Of a stretch of DNA of 64,000 bases, positions 19,101-31,100 are shown one piece after another. Each line of letters begins with the position of its first letter. Within the stretch, counting starts at the first letter, position 1. The stretch is taken from the NCBI RefSeq assembly GCF_900188385.1, contig NZ_FZOI01000011.1, forward strand, positions 1 through 64,000, written 5' to 3'. This DNA comes from Azospirillum sp. RU38E. Lineage in GTDB: Bacteria; Pseudomonadota; Alphaproteobacteria; Azospirillales; Azospirillaceae. Below the pieces are notes generated by a model, which had not been told where the DNA came from, ran no database searches, and saw only the letters and a program-made list of their open reading frames with translations. The position numbers and the translations under genes are program-made.

Positions 19101-22100
19101 CTGGCCTTCAACACGGTTGGCTATGTGCCGCAGAACCTGCTGACGGGGACGCTGGACGCGCTGCTGGGGACGAATATCGGCACCGAACAGCCGGCGCGCG
19201 TGCTGGCCAGCATCACCGACACGGCGCTGGATGTGGGCGGCAAGCTGTCGGTGACGGCGGATAACAAGGCGGCGATCACCTCCACGGTGGGCAATGATGC
19301 CAGCTCGGCGGCGTCGGCGCTGTTCAACGCGTCGGGCTTTGCGGTCAGCGCGGTGGTGGCCACCAACATGGTGAGCGGCTGGGCCGATGCCTATATCGAT
19401 TACAGCGGCACGGTGGCCGGCACGCCCAAGGTGGGCGGCGATGTGGCGGTGACGGCGACGGATGCCAGCAGCATCAATGCCATCGGCACGATGAAGGCTA
19501 TTTCCAGCACGACGAATGATGGTGGCTTCAGCCTGGTGGGCGGGCTGATTGATGCGGCGCTGGAGGAATATAAATATAGCTCCTTGTCCGGGGTGCAGTC
19601 GCTGACGAAGGGCACGGCGGTCCGGGTGGCTTCCACCCACGAGGCGGGTGGTGTCGGCGGTGGTGTCTATCGCTGGCGGGGTGATGCTGCCCGGATTGAT
19701 CTGACGGCGCAGGATTATAGCGATAGCCGCCTGTGGGAGCGGGTGGATACGATGAGCTTCTCCGCCATGTTCCCGGGCATCGGGAATGTGACGGATTCGC
19801 CGGCGATCGGCGTCGGCGGCATCGTGATGCGCAACGACGTGACGGGCGGTGCGAAGGCCTCTCTGCATAACCAGTCGCTGGTGGCTGGGGGTAATGTTTC
19901 CGTTTCGGCGACGGAGCGGGCGCAGCTGATCGCCTATGTTGAAGGTGTGGCCAGCTCGTCCGGCGGCAGTGCCTTTGGCAAGGGTTCGTCGCTGGCGGTG
20001 GGTGGGGCGATTGCCACCAACACGCTGCTGGCCTCGGCGCTGTCGACGGTGACGGAAGGTGCGGTTACGGCGGGCAGCCTGTCGGTGACGGCGGACAATG
20101 CGGCGGCGATGGATGCGACGGCGACCGTGTCGGTCTCGGCGGGTGAGAAGTCGGCCGGTGTGACGCTGGCCTTCAACCTGCTGGGCTACCGGCCGCAGAA
20201 TCTGCTGGCCAATACGCTGGATGCGCTGCTGGGGACGGGGATTGCGACGGAGCAGGCAGCGAATGCGACGGCGTATGTTGAGGATGTTCGGCTTGACCTG
20301 AAGGGTGACCTGACGGTTTCGGCGACGACGGACAGCCTGATCAATGCGACGATCAGCAATGCGGCGGTGACGACGGCGTCGGCCCTGTTTGGGGCCAGCG
20401 GTGCGTCTTATAGCGGCCTGCTGGCGAGCAATCTGGTGAGCAGCCGGGCGGATGCCTATGTTCGGCAGACCAAGGCGACGTCGGGTGAGATGTCGGCGGC
20501 GGGTACGGTGTCGGTGACGGCGACGGACAGCGCGCGGATCAATTCCAACACCAAGATGGTGTCGTCGACGACGACGTCCAATGATGGCGGCGTGGGGCTG
20601 GTGAACAACCTGTTCAACAAGGCCACGCCGGTTGATTTCCTGAGCAGCGACGGCAAGCAGAAGCTGGGCTTCGGGGCGGTGGTGCGTGTTGTTGCCGGCC
20701 ATGAGGCGGGCGGTGACGAGAATGCGCTGTACACCTTCCTGGGTCAGACGCAACAGCTTGACCTGACGGCGACGGATTTCAGCAATCAGGATCTGTGGCG
20801 TCAGCTGAAGACGACGCAGCTGTTGCCGACGGGTTTCAATGTCAGTGATTCCGATGCGGTGGCCGTGGGCGGTCTGGTTGTCCGCAACGAGGTGCGGGGC
20901 GGTGCCTCGGCCAAGGTGACGGATGTGACGGTGCGGGCCGGCACCCTGTCGGTGAAGGCGGATGAGAAGGCCAATATCACGGCGACGGCCGACGCGCTGA
21001 CCCAGTCCTTTGGCGGCAGCGCCTATGGGTCGGGTACCAATATCGCCATCAACGGGGTGATCGCCACCAATGCGGTGCTGTCGGAGGCGGTGGCGCAGAT
21101 CGGCAAGGCGCAGGTGACGGCGACGGGTGATGTGCTGGTGACGGCGCTGAACGATGCCTCGATTGCGGCCGACACCAAGGCGGTGATCGAGACGGGCAAT
21201 GGCGCGGTCGGGGTGACGCTGGCCTTCAACACGGTTGGCTATGTGCCGCAGAACCTGCTGACGGGGACGCTGGACGCGCTGCTGGGGACGAATATCGGCA
21301 CCGAACAGCCGGCGCGCGTGCTGGCCAGCATCACCGACACGGCGCTGGATGTGGGCGGCAAGCTGTCGGTGACGGCGGATAACAAGGCGGCGATCACCTC
21401 CACGGTGGGCAATGATGCCAGCTCGGCGGCGTCGGCGCTGTTCAACGCGTCGGGCTTTGCGGTCAGCGCGGTGGTGGCCACCAACATGGTGAGCGGCCGG
21501 GCCGATGCCTATATCGATTACAGCGGCACGGTGGCTGGCACGCCCAAGGTGGGCGGCGATGTGGCGGTGACGGCGACGGATGCCGCTTCAATAGGGGCAA
21601 CCAGCGATGTGAAGGCCGTTTCCAGCACGACGAATGATGGCGGGGCCAGCCTGGTGGGCGGGCTGATCAATGAAGCGTTGAATGGATACGATTACAGTTC
21701 CTTGTCCGGTGTACGGACGCTGGAGAAGAGTGCGATAGCCTTTGGCGTGGAATTTGGCACGCGAGTGCGCGTTGCCTCGACCCATGAAAGCGGAGGCGTC
21801 AAGGGGGGTGTTTATGCCTGGGTCGGGCCGAACATGGCATCGGTCGATCTCGCCAAGGAAAATTACGCCGACAGGACCCGGTGGCGTCGCATCACCAATC
21901 TCGACCCCGGCTCCATCATCCCCAACATCGGCAATATCACCGAATCGCCCTCCATGGGTGTTGGCGGGTTGGTGGTGCGCAATGATGTCGTGTCCGATAC
22001 CAGGGCGACGATTAATAACACCAATCTGACCGCCGGCGGCTCGGTGTTGGTGGATGCTCGGCTGGCGGCTGAACTGCTGGCGCTCAGCACCGGCATTGCC

Positions 22101-25100
22101 ACCTCGTCCGGCGGCAGCGCCTTCGGCACCGGCAGCTCGCTGGCCGTCAATGCCATGGTGGTCACCAACACAGTGTTGAGCAGTGCGGTGGCCGGCGTCA
22201 CCCGCAGCAGCCTGCGGGCCGCTGGTGATGTTTCCGTGCTGGCGGACAATAAGTCAGCCATTGATGCCAAGCTGAAGGCCATCATGCAGACCGGCGCTAC
22301 AGGGGTCAGCGCCGTGCTGGCCTTCAATGCCCTGGGCTATGAGGCGCAGAACGTTCTGTTCAATACGCTGGATGCGCTGCTGGGCACTGATATTGGTACC
22401 GCCCGCCCGGCCAAGGTGGCTGCTTACATCGAAAACAGCAATGTTGAGGCGGGGGGCGATCTAACAGTCAAGGCCACCCTTGCCGCGCAGATCAATGCCA
22501 CCAACAGCAATGCCGCTTCCTCCAACGCTTCGGCTCTGTTTGGGGCAACAGGTGGGGCCGCCGGGCTGGTGCTGGCCTCCAACATGCTGGCGACTGACGC
22601 TGATGCCCATGTCAGCGCCGATGCCGGCAAGACACAGCCGCTGAAGGCCAAGGGGGCTCTCACCGTGGCGGCAAGCGACCAGTCCGGGATTTATTCCAAT
22701 GTCCGGCTGGTTTCCAACTCCGTCACCACCAATGATGGGGGTGTGGGGGTCATCAAGGGGGTGGTGAACAAGCTGTACCCAGCGGAAGATCTTTTGGCTG
22801 CCGGGCAGACGGCCTATCTGTCGTCCGATGGCAAGCAGAATCTAAAATTCGGCGACATGGTCCGGGTGGCCGGCAATCATGATGCCGGTGGCGACCCCGG
22901 CAACACATTTATCTATATGGGCGAGGATGGAGAGGTCGATCTCTCCACGGCCAACTACGACGATACAGGTTATTGGAAGAGCAATACCGCCTCGCGGATC
23001 GTTCCGGATGGAATCAATTTCGGCCCTTCAGACGCCAGTGCCGTTGGCGCACTGGTGGTGCGCAACGATATGCGCTCCAACGTCAAGGCGCGGGTGGAGA
23101 ATGTCACCGCTGATGGCAGCTCCCTCACCGTGGATGCCAGGAACAGCTCCCGCCTGCAGGCGCTGAACAATTCCGAGGTCAAGGCGTTGGGCGGCGGTGC
23201 AGGCGGCGATGGCGAGGAGGCGGGCAAGAACTTTGTCGTTGCCACCAATCTGGTATTGAGCGACGTTCAGGCGCTGGCCAAGGATAGCAGCCTGACGGCG
23301 ACAGATGGCGATGTCGCCGTTACTGCCCTGAATGACAGCCGTATCAACGCCAAGAACTTCAGTTCCACGGCGACCGGTGATACATCCATCGGTGCCACGC
23401 TGGCCTTCAATACTGTCGGCTGGCAGGCCCAGAATATCCTGTTTGCGGTCCTTGATACCCTGCTTGGGGGTAATGTGCTGGCCAAAGCGCAGCCGGCCAG
23501 CGTCAGTGCCCTGGTGCAGGACAGCAGCATCAGCGCGTCCGGTAATGTGGCGGTAAATGCGCGGTCTGCCGCCAGTATCACGTCTTTCGTGTCGAACAAG
23601 ACCGAAAGCAACGAGATGGGCTTTGGCATCGGCGCAGACACCAGCGTAACGGCGGGCGGCGTTACCGTTTCCACCAATATGGTGAACAGTGATGCAAAGG
23701 CAGAAATCCGCAATGCGACACAGCGCGCGGTTACGGCCCAAGAAGGCGATGTCTCGGTAACGGCGGACGACAAAGCCAACATCAAATCCGATATCACCAT
23801 CATCACGGTTGCTTCTGCCTCCAGCCTCCAGGTGCTCACAGTGCTGAATAACGCACTGCTGGATGTCCTGGGTATCGACTATACCGACCGCTCCGGGGTG
23901 CGCCGTGTGGGCCGGGGCGACATCGTTCTGCTGGATGCGGTTGATTTCACCAGCTCTCAGGCGCCGGAAGTCATCAACAAAGGCGATCGCGTCAAGCTGG
24001 ATTTCGACCTGAAGGGCGCCACCGCGGGCCAGATATTTGATTATATTGGCGAGACGCCGCTAACGGGCGACGATGTATTGGGTGAAACTGACTTTGCCGA
24101 TACCAAGCTGTGGCGGCGTGTTCTGGGCGATGCCGGGGGCGCTTATGCCTTCCTTCCGGTGAGTACCGAGCAGTTGGATCTATCCATCCAGAACTACAAT
24201 GACATGAGCCGCTGGGTGCCGGTCAGCAAGATCAACCCGGACAGCCTGCCGGTGGGGGTGCCGCAGAACTTCTCACAGACCAGTGCCAATGCTATCGGCG
24301 TGCTGCTGGCGCGCAACGATGTGCGCGGTAATGTGAATGCCAAGGTGCAGAATGTCCGCCTGACGGCCGGCAACGATATCCTGGTTCAGGCGCTGGAGCG
24401 CGCTTCCATTTTTGCAACCGATACCAGCGATGTGAAGGCATCCGCCGCCAATCTGGCGGGTAAGGGAACGTCCTGGGCCCTGAATGGCGTGATCGCCACC
24501 AACCAGGTCCTTTCTGGTGCCGCCGCGACAGTCAGCGATAGCGTGCTGGAAGCCGGTCATGACGTGCGTGTCAACGCCGCCAATGACTCGATCATCAAGG
24601 CGACGCTCGACAGCCAGATGGAATCATCTGGTTTTGGTCTCGGTGTGACGATGGCCTTCAACGCCGTCGGCTGGGACGTTGCCAGCATGTGGGCCAGCGC
24701 GGCTGAGGCCCTGACGGGTGCTACCCTGGGGACCGAAAAGCCGGCCAGCGTGCTGGCGACGGTGGACAAGGCCACAATCGACGCTGGTCATATCGTCTCC
24801 GTCACGGCGCATAACAATGCCGCGATTGATGCTGTCATCCTGAATTCCAGCACGAGCGCGAATGTCGCCCCACAGGGCAATTCCAGCACGCTCACCATCG
24901 GTGCGACCATCGCGATGAACCGCGTCAGCACCCAGGCTGACGCCCATATTGCCGATACGGCCAGCCTGACGGCCAAGACAGGGGATATCAACGTAACCGC
25001 CGATGATGCCAGCCGCATCCTGGCGGATGTGGCAACCTCCAGCGTGGCAATTGGTGCCAACTTCTCCGGTGCTGCCGGAGCTTCCCTGGGGGGCTCGGTT

Positions 25101-28100
25101 GCCCGCAACCAGATCAATCGTGATCAGCAGGCCTATCTGGCCCGTATTGGCAAGGTAGAGAGCAAGAGCGGCAATATCACCGTCAGCAGCACCGGCAATG
25201 CCAACATTGATGCCAGCACCACGGCGACGGCCATCGGTATCTCTGCCGGCGTCAAGAGCAGCAGCGGCTTCAGCGGCGGCGGTGCGATGGGCACCAATAT
25301 CATTGGTGGCCGCACCAATGCCTTCATCCAGGACAGCGCGGTCAGCGCGGGTGGCAGTGGCAATGTCAGCGTGCTGGCGGCCGACAGTTCGGCCATTGAT
25401 GCCTTGACCCGCGCGGCGGCGGCTTCGGTGTCCATCAGCGGCAAATCTGCCCCGGCAGTGGCGCTGGGTCTGGCGGTGGCGTTCAATACCATCGGTGCCG
25501 ACCATGTGGAGGTGCCGGCCAATTACACCAGCGCCCAGCTGGTTCCAGTGCTGAAGAAGGGTGATCTCGTCCGGGTGGCCACCGGGCCGCTGGCGGGCAA
25601 TGTCTATCGCTATATGGGCGACAATCTGGCCGCCCCGCAATTGGGGGCCCAGAATTATGGTGACCGTACCCTGTGGCAGCAGGCCGATCAGTTGGCCGAT
25701 GCGCAGCAGGTTTATGCCTATACCCGCAACAGCAGCATCGATGCGGCGGGAGATCTGAAACTGGCGGCGGATAACAGCGCCTCCATCTCCGCCGCCGTTC
25801 TGGCGGGGGCTGTGTCGGTCGGTGCTTCGGCGGGCGCATCGGGGGTGGGGCTGAGCGCTGCCGGCTCCTACACCGAAAACAGCATCCGTATTGATGCCCG
25901 TGCCTTCATTGATGGCGACGCCAAGGGCGGCATCAAGGCGGGTTCCGTCTCGGTGACGGCGCGGGATGGCAGCAGCCTGAATGCGGTGGCGGGGGCGGCC
26001 TCCTTGTCGGCCGGGTTGGGCGGCAGCAACGGGGTTGCCGTCTCCCTTGGCCTCTCGCTGGCCTATAATGACATTACCGGCGTTACCGAAGCCTATGTGC
26101 AGAATGTCGGCAGCATGACCACCAGCACGGGCAACGTGACGGTGGCGGCGACGGCCAGCGGGCGCAAGCTGCTCGATCTTGATCTGGCCGGGCTGGGGCT
26201 GAGCGCGGCGGCGTTGGATAATGCCACCAGCCGCGACAGCGACAATGCTGACACAAGCAATGTCAATGAATATGAGGTTGACGGTGCTGCCGACGCGGCA
26301 ACCCTGCGTGCGCTGGCCAGCGGGCTGCAGCGGGCCGGGTTGCGGCTGGCGACCAGCGACACGGTGGGGATCAGCTGGACCCACACCACGGCGGATGGCA
26401 GCACGGACGTAAAGAAGGGCCAGACCGTCAAGCTGGAGACAGGCTACGCTAACGGCGGCACGGGCGGCCGCATTTACGAATATATCGGTACTGACGGCAC
26501 GCTGGACCTTTCCAGTGCCAACTTCACCAACACCGCCCTCTGGCGGCTGGTGGAGCCAGCGCTGAAGATTGCCCAGTTGGAGGAAGGCAAGGCCTGGCAG
26601 GTCATTACCGCCAACGGCACCGCCTATGTGCTGCGCCAGTCGGCGGCCAATCCGGGTCTGCTGGAAGTATCGGCCACCAATATGAATGTCGTGGCTGCCG
26701 CTGCCGCCCTTTCCATCGGGTTGGGGGTCAGCAACGGGGTGGCCGTGGCCGGCGGCGGGGCCGTGGCGGTCAACCGTAATCTGTCGGAGACCAAGGCCAG
26801 CCTGCGGAACAGCACGGTCCGGGCGGCCGGTGATGTGACGCTGGATGCTGCCAGCACCACCCGGCTGGGGGCGACGGTGGTTTCCGCTGCGTTGTCGGTC
26901 GGGGCCGGCAGCAGTGCCGGGGTGGGTGTCTCCATCGGCGTGGCTGTGGCGCGCAATTATATCGGCATCGGCGAATATGGGGCGCAGCTGGGATCGGTGC
27001 GGGCGGATATCGTCAGCAGTGCCGTGGATGCCACGGGTAAGCTGCTGGTGAATGCCAATGCCAACCAGGCCATCGGCGCCTTTGTGCTGGCGGGTTCTGT
27101 GGCCATTGCCGGTGGTGGCACCGCCGGCGTGGCGGCAGCCGGATCGGGTGTGCTGGCGGAAAACCGCATTGGCTCCGCCGTGGCCGCCACGATGGATGGC
27201 GGGCTGGCTGGTGGCTATAACGCGGCCTCCATCGCCGTGACCGCGTCCGATACCTCCACCATCCGGGCCTTTGCCGGTGCGGCCTCCCTCTCGGCCGCCT
27301 TGGGCGGTACGGCGGGTGTCAGCATCTCCGTCGGCGTGGCGCTGGCGCGCAACAGCATTGACAGCACGGTGGATGCCTTTATCCGGGGGGCTGACAAGGG
27401 GGCGGCGGCGCGCAGTGGTGACGTCATTGTGACGGCCACCTCGAAAGCGGCCATCACCTCGGCGGCGGCCGCCGCCTCCCTGGCCATCGGCCTTGGGGGT
27501 GTGGCTGGCGTGGCGGTTTCCGGCGCGGGTGTGGATGCCCAGAACATCATCGGGACCGGCACCAGCGCCTTCATCCAGTCCAGCAATGTCAGCGCCACCG
27601 GCAAGGTGGATATCGACGCCATCAACAGTTCGGCCATCGACGCCACGATTCTGTCTGCCGCCATTGCGGCGGCTGGCGGCGGCACGGCGGGTGTTGGCGC
27701 GTCCATTGGCGTGTCGCTGGCCCGCAACATCATCGGCTATCGTACCAGCGACGTGGCCTTCAACTACTCCACGGCGCAGGAGCCGGCCCGTATCAACAAG
27801 GGTGAGCGGGTGAAGATCGCCAAGGGCGCGCGGGCGGGCGAGATCTATGAATATATCGGCAAGGATGCCATCGTCGATCCGGGTGAGGCCGACGGCAATT
27901 ACTTGCTGACGCAGGATTACGGCAATGCCAGCCTGTGGCGTCGGGTGGACCTGGTGGAGGCTCTGACCCCGGTCCATGCCTATGTGAAGGATAGCAGTGT
28001 CAAGGCGGGCGGGGCGCTGACCATCGATGCCACCGCCGACCAGTCCATCGATGCGACGGTCCTGGCCGGTTCGGTGGCGGTGGCCGGCGGCGGTGTGGCT

Positions 28101-31100
28101 GGTGTGGGCTTGGCCGGCGCCGGCGCCAATGCCGAAAACCGCATCAAAACGGATGTGCGCGCCTATATTGATGGCGATGGTGCGGCTGGCATGGATGTGC
28201 TGGGCATCGGTGTCACGGCGCGCGATAAGTCCCTGATCGACGCCACCGTGGGTACTGCCTCGCTGGCGGCCGGGTTCGGCACGGTGGGCGTTGCCGTCTC
28301 CGTCGGCATCAGCCTTGCCTCCAACATCATCGGCAATGTGGTGGAAGCCGGCATCAGCAATGCCGATGCCGTGAAGGCCGGCACCGGCGGCGTGTCGGTG
28401 CTGGCGCAGGAAAATGCGACAATCCTCGCCACCAGCGTGGCGGCCTCTGCCTCCGTTGGGGGCGGGCTGGTCGGCGTCGGCTTTGCCGGGGCCGGTGCCG
28501 ATGCCAATAATCAGATCGACACCAAGACCCGCGCCTATATCACCGACAGTGCCATCACGGCCACCGGTGCGGTGACGGTGGATGCCATCAACAGCGCCAC
28601 CATCAAGGCGACCATCGCGTCGTTGGCCGCCGGTATCGGTGGCGGCGCCGTTGGTGTGGGGGTTGCAGTCGGCGTGGCGACAGCGGAAAACCGTCTGGGC
28701 GGCAATGATGGCGCGGTGGTGTCGGCCATCGTCCAGCGCAGCGCTGTGCAGTCGGCGGGCAACCTGCAGGTCACGGCGCGCAACAGCGCCGCAATCGCGG
28801 CCACGGTGGATGCCGGTTCGTTGGGCATCGGCGGGGGAGCGGTGGCGGGTGGTGCCGCCGCATCCGGCACCAACAGCACCAACCTGTCTGCCGCTGAGGT
28901 GACGGCAGCGGTGCTGGACAGCACGGGCAGCGGTATCGTGCTGGGTGGCGGCCTGATCGTCCGCGCCACGGATGACAGCGTCATCGTCACCGACACCCGC
29001 GCTTCCTCCATCGCGGCGGCCTTCGGTGCGTTCGGTGGCTCCGTATCGCTGGGCATCGCCCTGGCCGATGCCACCATCCGCAACCGGATCAGCGCGCGGG
29101 TGGAAAATGCCCAGGTCACGGCTACGGGCGACAGTGTGGTGACGGCCACCGACAACGCTGTCGTCTATGTTGATGCCGCTGCCGCCGCTGTCGCGGCCAC
29201 CGCTGCGATCGGCTTCTCCCTGGCCGGTGGTGGCGCCAATGCTACGGGTCTCATCGCCAATGCGGTGCTGGCCAATATTGCCGGTTCCACCTTTGACCTG
29301 AAGGGCGACCTTTCCGTCAGCGCCAAGGGGCAGACCACCGGCTATGCCAAGGTGAACACGACGGCCACCAGCCTGGGGCTGATTGCCGCCGCCGCCGCCG
29401 GTTCGGTGAGCAAATTCACGGCGGCCACGGATGTGCAGGCCCTGATCGGCACCAGCACCATCAAGGCCGCTGAGGTGGAATTGCTGGCCAATGGTGTGAA
29501 TAGCGGTCTGACGGACAGCACCGGCTTCTCGGTCAGCACCGGGGTCAGCACCGGTGTGTCGGAAGCCAGCAGCAGCAGCGTGGGCCGCATTGCCGCCCGG
29601 CTGGGGGACAATGTCACCCTGAGCGGTGATCTGCTGCGCATCCGGGCCGATGGCAAGGATACGCTGCTGGCCCGCAGCCAGGCCAGCTCCGGCGGCCTGC
29701 TGGTGGCTGCCGCCGGCACCACCGCCCGGACCATCACCAGCGTTGACGTGCAGGCCGGGATCGGCAGCGGCGCCAATGTGAGCGTGGGCAGCCTGGATGT
29801 GAACGCCGTTCACGATAAGGATATCGATGGTCGGGCCGATGCCTCCTCTCTGGGGCTGGCGGCCGGTGCGGGGGCCGGTGTGGCCAATATCGTGGCGGGC
29901 GACACGCTGGTGGATATCGGTGCCAATGCCCGGATCACGGCCGCCAACATCACCATCGGATCCTTCAACACGGTGCTGAAGGATCGCTACAACAGCGAAA
30001 ACAATCTGACCTCTGGCTCGGCCGGGTTGGGTGCGCTGACCATGCTGTTGAGCCAGACGCTGATCGGCACGGACAAGCACCGTCTGGGGGCCAATATCAA
30101 CATTGCCGACGGTGCCAGCCTGACGACGACGGGTACCAACAGCAGCCCGTCCCGCCTGGATATTGCCGCCGGCATCGATGTGGATGCGACCGATAGCGTG
30201 CGCATCGACGGGGTTTCCGGCTTTGGCATCTCCTACGGCAAGTCACAGATTGAGGCGCAGACGCAGGCCAATGTGAATATCGGCCAAGCCTCGCTGACCA
30301 ACCGCAGCGGCGACATCTATGTCACCACCCGCAGCACCTCCAATGTGCGGCCCAGTGCCAACCTGTTCACCGCCACAGCGCTGACCGGCTATGCCGGGGC
30401 GGATGCCCATGGTGTGGTCGATGCATTGAACCAGGTCAATACGGCGGGCGCCAAGATTCTGGGTGGCACCGTCTATCTGCAGGCGGGGCTGGATCGCAAC
30501 GCCGTCGGCAACCTGTTGGACGGCTATGCCAATACGGAGGTGACGACCATCTCCCTGCTGCCCGCCATTGCCGATCCCGATCCCAAGCTGACCATCAATG
30601 AAACCAACCTGGTCAATGTGGGGGCTGGCTCCAATATCCAGGCGCTGGGCAATATCTATCTGCGTTCGCATGAAGGGTTGGGCGGCGATGAACGCGGCAC
30701 CACCTCCGGCCAGATGATGTCGCTGTCGCTGGTACCCTATGGCAGCACCCAGAAGGACCGCACGGTTGTCAATGCTTCCAACAGGGTGGAGGTCGATAAT
30801 GCCGCCGCGGTGCAGGCGGCACTGAATAATCAGGCCGTCCTGGAAGTCCGGCCGATGAGTGTGGGTGGGGTGGCCCAGCTTGACCCGGCCCGCATCGGCA
30901 CCCGCCTGACGGCGGCCGAGATGGCGGCCCTGGGTCTGGATGCCAGCATCCATTATGTCTATGCGGAACTGGACCTTTCCAACCTGGCCGACAACCCCGA
31001 CGCCAAAGCCGCCTATGAGGCGTTGCAGGGCAAATTCTATGTGGTCCGTCCGGAAGATGTCCCCTCGCCCAAGCTGACCTATGCCAGCCTGGGCAATATC

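Larger units (their letters stand above)
15900..25000 (+). repeat. Nine coding superrepeats of about 1.06 kb
   Basis: A landmark pattern (FN-x-x-G-Y/W, then PQNLL-type residues, then LDALLG and a T-x-x-P-A segment) recurs nine times. Three examples are LAFNTVGYVPQNLLTGTLDA near 19105, FNLLGYRPQNLLANTLDALL near 20170 and FNALGYEAQNVLFNTLDALL near 22323. Spacing between neighbours is about 1056-1061 bases, or about 353 residues. Each unit also carries a Y-x-Y-x-G/W module and two or three runs of GDVxVTA-like beta turns. The first and last copies are the most diverged. Confidence 0.85.

Noticed and set aside
15900-25000. Repeated DNA considered as a CRISPR or satellite array
   Set aside because: The unit is about 1.06 kb, in frame and coding; there are no short repeat-spacer structures.
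24624-30080. Minus-strand open frame of 1818 codons inside the giant gene, plus similar long antisense frames (17244-20753, 33327-36635, 37053-39881, 40296-44768, 45597-48911)
   Set aside because: These are by-products of GC-rich codon use and repeats on the coding strand. Their translations are rich in His/Arg/Gln with no domains, and the + frame is continuous and protein-like.
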